Shown here in pieces: positions 1 to 6,663 of a stretch of DNA of 10,204 bases (position 1 is its first letter; every line of letters begins with the position of its first letter). The DNA comes from an uncultured Prevotellaceae bacterium. GTDB taxonomy: Bacteria; Bacteroidota; Bacteroidia; Bacteroidales; Muribaculaceae. Both the position numbers and the translations under genes were made by a program. The DNA lies in the NCBI GenBank assembly GCA_945983195.1, contig CAMFSS010000050.1, positions 1-10,204 of the forward strand, in the 5' to 3' direction. The notes under the pieces are model-generated. The model had not been told where the DNA came from, made no database searches, and was given only the letters and a program-made list of their open reading frames with translations.

Positions 1-348
1 GGCCTGCCGGGCGGCCTTCCGCCGTTCCGCCCGCGGGGCGCGCTGCCCTGCCCGTATCCCGCTGCTACCCGGGCGCGCGTTGTTCCCATTAGAGCTGCCC
101 GGGTGGTTGCCGTTGTGGTTGCCGCTGTTCCCGGGGCGATTACCGCTGTTGCCGGGATTGCTCGGACGCTTGTTGCCATTAGAGTTTCCCGGACGGTTGC
201 CGCTATTATTATTGTTACGGTCGTTTCTGCTGCTGTTTGTGCTCCGCGTGGGGGCTGGACGCGAAACTTGAGCTTCGGCGTAGGGAGTGAAAATCATTCC
301 CATAGCAATTGATGAAGCCACCAATAAGTTACGTAATGTTGCATTCAT
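1..348 (-). CDS. Secreted Asn/Gly/Pro/Arg-rich low-complexity protein, 3' end outside the window
   Basis: This frame is open from an ATG at 346-348 to the left edge (116 codons, no stop), so the C-terminus is missing. The N-terminus is a typical Sec signal peptide: MNATLRN, a hydrophobic stretch LLVASSIAMGMIF, then a likely signal peptidase I site after AEA near residue 26. From about residue 37 to 96 the protein is an Asn/Gly/Ser/Pro/Arg linker built from loose repeats such as NRPGNSGN. No folded domain is visible. The gene is co-directional with the efflux locus but separated from it by a hairpin and about 200 bp, so it is probably its own unit; I found no clean TAnnTTTG promoter in front of it. 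It is probably periplasmic or cell-envelope, function unknown. From about residue 97 the in-frame sequence changes abruptly to a basic Ala/Arg stretch (AERRKAARQ), whereas the next frame keeps a Gly/Arg/Pro-rich character; a frameshift near 60 is possible. Confidence 0.7.
   Translation of the reverse strand, partial: MNATLRNLLVASSIAMGMIFTPYAEAQVSRPAPTRSTNSSRNDRNNNNSGNRPGNSNGNKRPSNPGNSGNRPGNSGNHNGNHPGSSNGNNARPGSSGIRAGQRAPRAERRKAARQA
80..202. repeat. Imperfect 33-bp direct repeats inside the low-complexity gene
   Basis: Two copies, 80-112 and 170-202, share 28 of 33 bases and lie exactly 90 bp (30 codons) apart. Shorter degenerate copies of the same Gly-Asn-Arg-Pro coding unit lie between them. 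The spacing keeps the reading frame, so the repeats encode the linker of the secreted protein. They are the kind of sequence that expands or contracts by slippage or recombination. Confidence 0.7.
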
Positions 349-486
349 GTTGAGTTCGTTTTAGTGGTTAGTAATCAAGTTCCTTTTGCTATTATGACGC
401 TTTCAGCCGCAAAAAGTTTAATCAATTAGTTAAATTTCACAGAAAAATTAACAATTTGTCGGTAAAAGCGAGCAATCAGCTACAAA

Positions 487-519
487 TCGAGGCTTCACGC
501 AGCAAGCATGAAGCCTCGA
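487..519 (-). terminator. Hairpin closing the efflux locus, probable terminator
   Basis: Perfect 11-bp inverted repeat (487-497 with 509-519; arm TCGAGGCTTCA on the + strand) with an 11-nt loop in which two further G-C pairs can form. It lies 32 bp after the stop codon of the PII-like gene. On the minus-strand transcript the stem is followed by UUUGU, a short and impure U tract, so it may be a weak intrinsic terminator or mainly an mRNA 3' end-stabilising structure. On the + strand it is followed by CAGGGAAUUUU, so some bidirectional effect is possible. Confidence 0.7.
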
Positions 520-551
520 CAGGGAATTTTACTCGTATTTTTGCTATTATG

Positions 552-845
552 TCAAATTGCCTGCTCAATGGTCCACACAAAGGCGCGCAGTCCAAGTTTC
601 GGGGTCGCCAAGTCCATGGCATGGAGATTGTCGAGCACCACGTTGAGCTTCGAATCCTCCACCACGGTGATTATCGACGAGGCAAGCGACGGCCAGGCAT
701 GGCTGCCATAATGCGGCTCACCGCTGTTGCTGCCGCGCCCCTGCACCTCCTGCCAGCCTGTGAATCCGCGGCAGTTGTTGCGCTCAAGCATATCAATGAT
801 GCGCTCGTAGTAGGCTTGGTCGAATGCTATAAATATTGCTTTCAT
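552..845 (-). CDS. PII-like ferredoxin-fold protein at the end of the RND efflux operon
   Basis: A 97-residue protein without signal peptide or membrane segment, so cytosolic. The layout matches a PII-type ferredoxin-like fold: strand MKAIFIAF (1-8), helix 11-23, strand with GFTGWQEVQG (27-36), a loop at 36-54 in the T-loop position, strand ASSIITVVE (55-63), helix 65-77, strand LRAFVWTIEQ (86-95). The N-terminal strand, the EVQGRG stretch after strand 2 and the overall length fit the PII superfamily (PII, CutA1, PII-NG, DUF3240). Canonical PII signatures are absent: there is no YRGAEY T-loop motif, and the usual GDGKIF-type loop is replaced by TPKLGLRAF. His45, His49 and Cys25 could ligate a metal, which is speculation. 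The gene is 57 bp downstream of the pump gene with no promoter box between, so it is probably co-transcribed. PII-NG and DUF3240 proteins are known next to RND metal-efflux genes in Proteobacteria, so a sensor or modulator role is inferred. The leader AAACAAACAGATT before ATG has no Shine-Dalgarno sequence. Confidence 0.85.
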   Translation of the reverse strand: MKAIFIAFDQAYYERIIDMLERNNCRGFTGWQEVQGRGSNSGEPHYGSHAWPSLASSIITVVEDSKLNVVLDNLHAMDLATPKLGLRAFVWTIEQAI

Positions 846-869
846 AATCTGTTTGTTTATCGTTGGTTG

Positions 870-891
870 TTCAAGCGGCGATGCACTTGAA
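870..891 (-). promoter_or_regulatory. Intercistronic hairpin between pump and PII-like gene
   Basis: TTCAAG and CTTGAA arms flank the centre. On the minus-strand RNA the stem extends to 8 bp (one G-U pair) with a 6-nt loop CAUCGC. It starts 11 nt after the pump stop codon and ends 24 nt before the PII-like start. There is no U tract, so it is not a standard terminator. It may protect the upstream mRNA from 3' exonucleases or set the ratio of the small protein to the pump. Confidence 0.5.
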
Positions 892-902
892 TTTTGTTTA
901 TC

Positions 903-3900
903 TTAAGAATTCTGCTTGCGGAGGCTCTTGCGCTGGCGCTTCACACCCACGTAGGCGAAGATGCAATAGAGTGCCGGAACGAAGAGCAGCGTGAGCAGTG
1001 TGGAGAATGTCAATCCACCGATTACGGCGATACCAAGCGGTCGCCACATCTCCGCGCCTTGTCCGCTTCCCACAGCCATAGGCACCATACCGAGAATGGT
1101 GGTTAGCGAGGTCATGACCACCGGACGCAGACGCGACTTACCGCCGTGTACCACTGCACTGCGTATGCTCATGCCGCGCTCGCGGTTGAGGGTGATATAG
1201 TCGATGAGCACAATACCGTTCTTCACCACAATACCGATAAGCATAATCGAGCCAATCATCGACATGATGTTGAGGTGCGTACCAGTTATCCACAGTATGA
1301 GCACGATTCCCGAGAATGCAAATGGCAGTGAAGTCATGATGATGCCCGGATAGGTGAGCGACTCAAACTGTGCAGCCATAACGATGTAGACGAGAATGAT
1401 GATGAGGATTGCAAGCATACCGAGGTCGCGAAACGAATCCTGCTGGTCCTCATACGAACCCGAAAGGTTGATGTTGACACCCACAGGCAGCTCAAGCTTG
1501 TCGAGCAGCGGCTGTGCGTCGGCAACAATCTCACTCATGGCGCGGCCTTGCACAATGGTCGACACCGTGATGATGCGCTCGCGGTCCTTGCGCTCGATGG
1601 TAGGCGGTGTGAATCGCTCCACCACAGTACCCACATCCTTCACGCGCACGCTCTTGCCCTGGGCGTTGTAGATGAGGATATTCTCAATGTCGGCAATTGA
1701 TGTGCGGAATTCGGGGGCATATATCACCTTTATGTCATACTCCTCACCATCTTCGCGGAAGTAGCTTGCCGTGCTTCCATTGATGCGGTTGCGCAGATAG
1801 GTGGCTGCGGTGGTAAGGTTGAGTCCGTAGATTGCAAGTTTCTCGCGGTCGAAGTCAACCTGATACTCAGGCTGGTAGTCGGCACGCGAAATGGTGATGT
1901 CGGCAGTTCCCGGAATACCCTCAAGAATGCGCTTCACACGCTGTGCAACCGAGTCGGTGACGGTGAAGTCGTAGCCGTAGATTTCATAGTCGATGCTCGA
2001 CTGACCGCTCATTGAGCCGCCGCGGCGTCCACCCACGTTCACCTGAGCCTTCTTGTATTCGGGATAGTGCTTCAAGTCCTCGCGCATGAGCTGTGCAATC
2101 TCCACGATGCCACGCTTGCGCTCGCCGGGGTTGACGAGGCGAATGTTCATCGACACGATGTGCGAGCCGTTGTCCTGCATCGAGGCAAATGTGTTGTCGG
2201 TACTTGCCTGACCCACAGTGTAGTTGAGCACCTTGATTTCAGGATATTTTTCCATCCACTCCTTGTAGAGGCGGTCGGTTGTCTCCTGGGCTATCTCCAC
2301 GCGCGTACCAATGGGCAGCTCAAGGCTCACGCCAAGACGGCCGTCGTCGGCAGTGGGAAAGAACTCCGAGCCGATGAACTTGGTGAGCAACATAGAGCCT
2401 ACGAACACTGCCACGCAGATGAGGATAGTCACCGTCTTGTGGCGCACCACTTTCTCAAGCAGGAAGGCATAGCCGTCGTCGAGAGCATCGAGCGCACGCT
2501 CAATAGGCTTGAAGATGAGCTTGAAGAGCTTGCCCTGCTTCGGGTTGAGGCGGAGCCACTGGCTACAGAGCATCGGAGTGAGCGAAAGTGCGCAAGTGGT
2601 GGAAATAATCATCATGATGCACACCATCCAGCCGAGCTGGCGGAAAAGCACTCCCGACATACCGCTGACGAGCGTCAGCGGGAAGAACACTGCAATAAGC
2701 GTGAGCGTAGATGCCACCACCGAGATTGCCACCTCATTGGTGCCGTGCACTGCCGCCTGTTTCGGGTCAGACCCTCGCTCGATGTGTGTAGTCACGTTCT
2801 CAAGCACCACAATGGCATCGTCGACCACCATACCGATTGATATGGAGAGTGCCGAGAGCGACACGATGTTGAGCGTGTTGCCCGTGCCGTAGAGGTAGAT
2901 GAACGAGGCGATAAGCGAGAGCGGAATAGTGATTACGATGATGAATGTGGCACGCCAGCGTCCGAGGAACGCAAGCACCACTATCACCACGAACAGCAAG
3001 GCATAGAGCACCGTCTCAACGAGTGAGTTGATGGTGTTCTTGATGTTGTCCGACGTGTCGACAATCACACCGAGCTTGATGTCGGAGGGGAGTGTCTTCT
3101 GTATGCTCGGCAGCTTCTCGTGAATGGCATTTGCGATTGCCACCGAGTTGGCTCCCGACTGCTTCTGCACCACAATCATGGCACCCTTCTGGCCGTTGTT
3201 GTACGACTGCTGGGTGCGCTCCTCAAGGGAGTCGTCGATGCGGGCAACGTCGCGCAGATACACGTTCTTGCCGTCCTTCGAGCCTACTACCACGTTGAGC
3301 ATCTGCTGTGCATCGCTAAACTCGCCCTGCACGCGCAGCGCGTAGGTTTCAGAGCCGATGTCGAAGTTACCGCCCGGAACGTTGCGGTTCTCAGCTCCGA
3401 TAATTGATGCGATAGTCTCAATCGAGAGGTTGAATGCCTCAAGGCGTATAGGGTCAACGTAGATGTGCACCTCGCGCTTGGGTGCACCGGTAATCGACAC
3501 CGAACCTACTCCGTCGATGCGTGCCAACGGGTTGGCTACTCCGTCATCGAGAATCTTGTAAAGTCCGGGCATACTCTCCTCGGCTTGCACCGAGAGGAGC
3601 ACGATAGGAATCATATCGGTGCTGAACTTGAAGATGATTGGGTTGTCGGCATCATCAGGGAGTGCCTTGAGCACCATGTCGAGCTTGTCGCGCACATCGT
3701 TGGTAAGCACGTCGATGTCGTAGCCGAATTCAAACTCCAGAGTAATTACCGAAATGTTTTCTTTACTCTTCGAGGATATGTGCTTCAGGTGCTGCACCGA
3801 GTTGAGGGTATTCTCAAGCGGACGGGTCACATTCTGCTCGATATCCTGCGCACTCGCACCCTGATAGCTTGTCAGCACCATGATGGTGTTGGTGTCAATA

Positions 3901-4016
3901 TCGGGATAAAGGTCGATAGGCAGCTTCTGCAAAGAGAACAAGCCCATGATGGCGACAGCCACAAAGCATAGCGTCGTCATTACCGGGCGTTTTACTGCAC
4001 TTGCGTATAGACTCAT
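903..4016 (-). CDS. RND efflux pump, AcrB/HAE1-type inner-membrane permease
   Basis: A 1037-residue proton-driven transporter that, as a trimer, takes substrates from the periplasm and inner membrane and passes them to a TolC-type channel. The length is normal for AcrB-class pumps (about 1030-1050). The N-terminal transmembrane helix is about 11-30, starting with the usual RP of KRPVMTTL. A periplasmic porter domain follows (about 31-330), then transmembrane helices from about 331 with the proton-relay motif GMVVDDAIVVLENV (Asp399 and Asp400, equivalent to AcrB Asp407/Asp408). The second half repeats this: a helix near 527-546, GSEFFPTADDG at 549-559, a second periplasmic loop to about 860, then the C-terminal helices with VVKNGIVLID (Lys932, equivalent to AcrB Lys940) and RLRPVVMTS (Arg962 and Thr969, equivalent to AcrB Arg971 and Thr978). 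All key relay residues are present, so it should be active. The Asp-Asp relay and operon fit drug/hydrophobe (HAE1) rather than clear heavy-metal specificity; the substrate cannot be read from sequence. It starts 41 bp after the membrane-fusion gene. Confidence 0.97.
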   Translation of the reverse strand: MSLYASAVKRPVMTTLCFVAVAIMGLFSLQKLPIDLYPDIDTNTIMVLTSYQGASAQDIEQNVTRPLENTLNSVQHLKHISSKSKENISVITLEFEFGYDIDVLTNDVRDKLDMVLKALPDDADNPIIFKFSTDMIPIVLLSVQAEESMPGLYKILDDGVANPLARIDGVGSVSITGAPKREVHIYVDPIRLEAFNLSIETIASIIGAENRNVPGGNFDIGSETYALRVQGEFSDAQQMLNVVVGSKDGKNVYLRDVARIDDSLEERTQQSYNNGQKGAMIVVQKQSGANSVAIANAIHEKLPSIQKTLPSDIKLGVIVDTSDNIKNTINSLVETVLYALLFVVIVVLAFLGRWRATFIIVITIPLSLIASFIYLYGTGNTLNIVSLSALSISIGMVVDDAIVVLENVTTHIERGSDPKQAAVHGTNEVAISVVASTLTLIAVFFPLTLVSGMSGVLFRQLGWMVCIMMIISTTCALSLTPMLCSQWLRLNPKQGKLFKLIFKPIERALDALDDGYAFLLEKVVRHKTVTILICVAVFVGSMLLTKFIGSEFFPTADDGRLGVSLELPIGTRVEIAQETTDRLYKEWMEKYPEIKVLNYTVGQASTDNTFASMQDNGSHIVSMNIRLVNPGERKRGIVEIAQLMREDLKHYPEYKKAQVNVGGRRGGSMSGQSSIDYEIYGYDFTVTDSVAQRVKRILEGIPGTADITISRADYQPEYQVDFDREKLAIYGLNLTTAATYLRNRINGSTASYFREDGEEYDIKVIYAPEFRTSIADIENILIYNAQGKSVRVKDVGTVVERFTPPTIERKDRERIITVSTIVQGRAMSEIVADAQPLLDKLELPVGVNINLSGSYEDQQDSFRDLGMLAILIIILVYIVMAAQFESLTYPGIIMTSLPFAFSGIVLILWITGTHLNIMSMIGSIMLIGIVVKNGIVLIDYITLNRERGMSIRSAVVHGGKSRLRPVVMTSLTTILGMVPMAVGSGQGAEMWRPLGIAVIGGLTFSTLLTLLFVPALYCIFAYVGVKRQRKSLRKQNS

Positions 4017-4057
4017 ATTCTAAGTTATAAGTGTGTTAGTTACTCTCTTGTCTTTTT

Positions 4058-5116
4058 CTATTTTGTAGCTGTGGTGTCGGCTGCAACTGCCGGTGCTGCC
4101 GGTGCGTTCTGAATCTCCACACGGGCACCGTCGGCGAGGCGGGTCTGTCCGGTGATTACCACATCTGAATTGTTCTCCACTCCCGACAGAAGCTCATAGC
4201 GAGTGCCCAGACGCTGTCCGAGCTGCACCTGGTTGTAGCTAACCTTACCGTCTTTGTAGACGTAGACATACTTGTTGCCCGAGCCACTCTGCTTCACGAT
4301 GGCGCGGTCAGGCACTACCACGTGGCGCATTGTGCCATAGTTGAACTCCACGCGTGCGAACATGCCGGTGCGTATACGGTTGCCGGCATTGGGCACTGTC
4401 ACCTCAGTGGTGAATGTGCGTGTAGTAGCGTCGATGGTGGGGTGCACGAGATATACAGTGCCCTCAAATTCCTCGTCGCCATAAACGTCGAGAGTCACTT
4501 TCACCTTCATGCCCTGCTTCACCTTGGCATAGTCCTGCTCCGAAATGTTCACCATCACCTTCACGGGGTTCTGCTGCTCGATTGTGAGAATCGGGAGCTG
4601 TCCGGTCATGTCGCCCGGGTCGTAGTTGCGGGCAGTCACCACTCCTGCCACGGGGCTGATGAGTGTCACATTCTCCTTCATGTTCTTCAGTGCACGCACG
4701 GCTGCATCATATTCGGTCTTGAGCTGGTCGACCGACTGCTGTGTGCCGCCACCTATGTTGAGAAGCTCAACGGCGCGGTCATACTCGCGCTTCATATTGG
4801 CGATGCGAATTTCCTGCTGGTCGATGTTCACGGCATCAAGCACAGCCACCGTCTGCCCGGCAGCAACAGTGCTGCCCACATCGACGAGAATCGACTTGAT
4901 GCGGTTCGACGACGATGCCGAAATGTTGTTGGTCTTGAATGGCTCCACGGTTGCCGTGTAGCTCACGATTTGAGGCACGTCCTCCTCCATAACTTTCTCA
5001 ATGCTCACCAGTGGGAGCTCCTCTTTCTGCTCGGCAGCATTGTCCTTTTTCTCCGAGCACGAGAAAAGCAGAGCCGACACACATGCCATGCCGATAAATT
5101 TGTTGATTGATTTCAT
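4058..5116 (-). CDS. RND periplasmic adaptor (membrane-fusion protein), lipoprotein
   Basis: A 352-residue AcrA/MexA-type adaptor bridging pump and outer-membrane channel. The N-terminus is a lipoprotein signal (SALLFSC, acylated Cys20), so it should be anchored by lipid. The first lipoyl half is VDVGSTVAAGQTVAVLD (78-94). A short alpha-hairpin spans about 98-148, the second lipoyl half begins with TLISPVAGVV (151-160), the beta-barrel domain is about 185-258, including the family-typical RIRTGMFARVEF (247-258), and the membrane-proximal domain with VVVPDRAIV (266-274) runs to about 335. A flexible Ala/Pro/Thr tail closes the protein. The hairpin is short compared with E. coli AcrA, as in many Bacteroidota adaptors. 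It sits 15 bp after the TolC gene and 41 bp before the pump gene, clearly one operon. The start is preceded by an A-rich leader ending ACAAGAT, also seen before the TolC gene. Confidence 0.97.
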   Translation of the reverse strand: MKSINKFIGMACVSALLFSCSEKKDNAAEQKEELPLVSIEKVMEEDVPQIVSYTATVEPFKTNNISASSSNRIKSILVDVGSTVAAGQTVAVLDAVNIDQQEIRIANMKREYDRAVELLNIGGGTQQSVDQLKTEYDAAVRALKNMKENVTLISPVAGVVTARNYDPGDMTGQLPILTIEQQNPVKVMVNISEQDYAKVKQGMKVKVTLDVYGDEEFEGTVYLVHPTIDATTRTFTTEVTVPNAGNRIRTGMFARVEFNYGTMRHVVVPDRAIVKQSGSGNKYVYVYKDGKVSYNQVQLGQRLGTRYELLSGVENNSDVVITGQTRLADGARVEIQNAPAAPAVAADTTATK

Positions 5117-5131
5117 ATCTTGTTGTTTGTT

Positions 5132-6508
5132 TTATTTTTTGTTGTAGGTGGAATTGTCGGGATAAGTGCCCACATTGGCATTGCCGAGGAGCAACTGGAG
5201 TTCGCTTTCAGCAACCAGATAATTGTAAATCGACTGGTAGTAGCTCAGCTCCGACTCAAGCAGGGCAACCTCCGAGTCGCGAAGGTCGAGGTAGGAAGCT
5301 GCACCAATCTGGAAACTTTTCTCCATAATCTGGTTGGCTTTGCGGGCCTGCTCCACGCCTGCCTCGTTGGTCGAAATCTGCTTCACGTTCTTCTGTATGT
5401 TGTCCATCTGTGTGCGCACTTGCACGTTGAGCGAGCGCACCAGATTATCGCGCTGCCACGTCATTTCCTTGTATGCCACTTCGGCTTGACGCTGCTTGTA
5501 GTAGCGTGTTCCGCCCTGAAACAGCGGAATCGAAAGCGACAGTGCGGCTGTCGACGAGTTGGTCCATCGGAAGTTCTTGAATGGCGACCCCATCGACATG
5601 GAATGCCACATATAGTTGATCGACCCCGAAAGAGTGGGATACCACGACATCTTCTGCACTTCGAGGGCACGCTTGAGGTAGTCGGTCTGAAGGTCGAGGC
5701 TGCGAAGGTCGGTGTTGTTGTCGAGACTGGTGTCGATCGACATTGTGCGGTCGTACATCTTCGCCTTGTAGTCGGTCAGCGTCTCGGTAGGCTTCACCGG
5801 CGTGGTTATGTCCACACCCATGAGCATCAGCAGTTGCAGTTGGGCGCGGCGAATGGTGTTCTCAGCCTCGATTATCGACGGCTCAAGATTCTTCACCTGC
5901 ACGCTTGAGCGGAGCACATCGTACTCCGACGCTGTTCCGGTTTCATATTTCTTGCGGTAGATTTCAGCATTGAATTTCGTGGTTTCATAGTTCTTTATCA
6001 GCACCTGATAGGAATCGAGTGCGAGCAGGAGCGCATAGTAGGCATTCTGCACATTATTCACCATCTGGAGGCGCGACGCACGCGCCGACTCCACATTTCT
6101 CTCTATCTCGATGTCATTGAGCTTAAGGCTCTTCCAGAGCTGCGGCGCGATGAGCGGCACCGATGCGCTGAATCCGGTAGAGTAGGCGTTTTCGCGTCCC
6201 ATCTTTATGGCACGCACCTGTCCGTCACCTGCGTCCATATACATGGTCTGCAATGCAAGCGCACGGCTATACTGTCCCGAAAACGACACTTGGGGCAGCA
6301 GTTGTGCTACAGTAAGATTCTTTCCGTAACTCACACGGGTAATCTCCATGTCGGCCACCTTGATGGTGGGATTAGTGCTGAGCGCGATGCGCACGCAGTC
6401 GTCGGCAGCAAGGCGCAGCGTGTCGGCAGCCGCCTCCTGCGCTTTCACACCGAGCGACACCGTTGCCATAGCCGCTGCAAGCACCAATTTCAAAGTCAAA
6501 TTTCTCAT
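5132..6508 (-). CDS. TolC-family outer-membrane efflux channel
   Basis: A 458-residue outer-membrane factor, first gene of the pump operon. The signal peptide ends near VKA-Q (cleavage about 23/24). Two outer-membrane efflux protein repeats are visible. Repeat 1 runs from about 31 to 232, with the equatorial motif YETGTASEYDVLRS (188-201) and the helix end LLMLMGVD. Repeat 2 runs from about 265 to 443, with the matching FQIGAASYLDLRDSE (399-413) and LQLLLGN (437-443). Each repeat contributes beta strands (for example QVSFSGQYS at 73-81 and ALSLSIPLFQGG at 322-333) and long helices of the periplasmic tunnel. No N-terminal Cys lipobox is present, unlike OprM/CusC-type channels. The trimer would dock on the adaptor encoded 15 bp downstream. 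A promoter and candidate operator lie about 80 bp upstream of its start; the leader is A-rich without Shine-Dalgarno. Confidence 0.96.
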   Translation of the reverse strand: MRNLTLKLVLAAAMATVSLGVKAQEAAADTLRLAADDCVRIALSTNPTIKVADMEITRVSYGKNLTVAQLLPQVSFSGQYSRALALQTMYMDAGDGQVRAIKMGRENAYSTGFSASVPLIAPQLWKSLKLNDIEIERNVESARASRLQMVNNVQNAYYALLLALDSYQVLIKNYETTKFNAEIYRKKYETGTASEYDVLRSSVQVKNLEPSIIEAENTIRRAQLQLLMLMGVDITTPVKPTETLTDYKAKMYDRTMSIDTSLDNNTDLRSLDLQTDYLKRALEVQKMSWYPTLSGSINYMWHSMSMGSPFKNFRWTNSSTAALSLSIPLFQGGTRYYKQRQAEVAYKEMTWQRDNLVRSLNVQVRTQMDNIQKNVKQISTNEAGVEQARKANQIMEKSFQIGAASYLDLRDSEVALLESELSYYQSIYNYLVAESELQLLLGNANVGTYPDNSTYNKK

Positions 6509-6588
6509 ATCTTGTCAATCTTTTTTATTTTATTCCTCTTTATGTATCTTCGTGCAATTCAAGTAGTAATTCGGGTTTCAGCAGGCTG

Positions 6589-6596
6589 CAAAATTA
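6589..6596 (-). promoter_or_regulatory. Promoter -7 box of the tolC-adaptor-pump operon
   Basis: The minus strand reads TAATTTTG, a perfect match to the Bacteroides TAnnTTTG -7 element. It predicts a transcript start near 6581 and a leader of about 70 nt before the TolC start at 6508. No good TTTG -33 box is seen 19-21 bp upstream (the bases there are ACAATT), which fits a promoter that is weak or regulated. Confidence 0.55.
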
Positions 6597-6609
6597 GTGC
6601 TTTCGCACT
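6596..6609. promoter_or_regulatory. 14-bp palindrome in the promoter spacer, candidate repressor operator
   Basis: AGTGC and GCACT arms flank a 4-bp centre (GAAA on the minus strand). The dyad abuts and shares one base with the -7 box, so a bound dimer would block RNA polymerase, as TetR-family repressors commonly do. The repressor encoded immediately upstream is the natural candidate ligand (inference). The same motif is not visible in the repressor's own promoter. As RNA it would be a stable GNRA-like tetraloop hairpin, but it would only be transcribed by readthrough from the repressor gene. Confidence 0.45.
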
Positions 6610-6621
6610 TGGTTGAATTGT

Positions 6622-6650
6622 AAAAAACGGACAAACACAGCACTCTCCGT
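6622..6650 (-). terminator. Weak intrinsic terminator after the tetR-type gene
   Basis: On the minus strand a 5-bp stem (ACGGA with TCCGT, 14-nt loop) is followed directly by six T residues counting the last stem base. It lies 13 bp after the repressor stop codon. The short stem and large loop suggest partial termination, which would let the repressor be expressed apart from the pump while allowing some readthrough. Confidence 0.4.
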
Positions 6651-6663
6651 GGGAATGTCGGTC

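Noticed and set aside
443..475. TAATTTTT with a TTG 22 bp upstream on the minus strand as promoter of the secreted low-complexity gene
   Set aside because: The last base of the -7 box does not match and the spacing is too long; AT-rich DNA gives such matches by chance.
487..519. Inverted repeat as a mobile-element end or attachment site
   Set aside because: Its place 32 bp after the last gene of the locus and its stem-loop form are explained by a terminator; no transposase, integrase or target duplication is visible.
456..890. 144-codon + strand frame over the PII-like gene
   Set aside because: It overlaps the minus-strand gene that has a recognisable fold pattern and operon position, and it runs through the terminator hairpin.
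2067..2840. Long + strand open frame (257 codons) opposite the pump gene, and similar long antisense frames opposite the adaptor, TolC and aminotransferase genes
   Set aside because: They lie entirely within well-recognised genes on the other strand, are rich in His/Cys/Arg, and match no family; they are shadows produced by the codon bias of the real genes.
903..4016. Pump as a heavy-metal (CusA/CzcA-type) RND transporter because of the neighbouring PII-like gene
   Set aside because: The membrane relay motif (GMVVDDAIVVLENV) and overall sequence look like the HAE1 drug/hydrophobe class, and no metal-binding companion protein is present.
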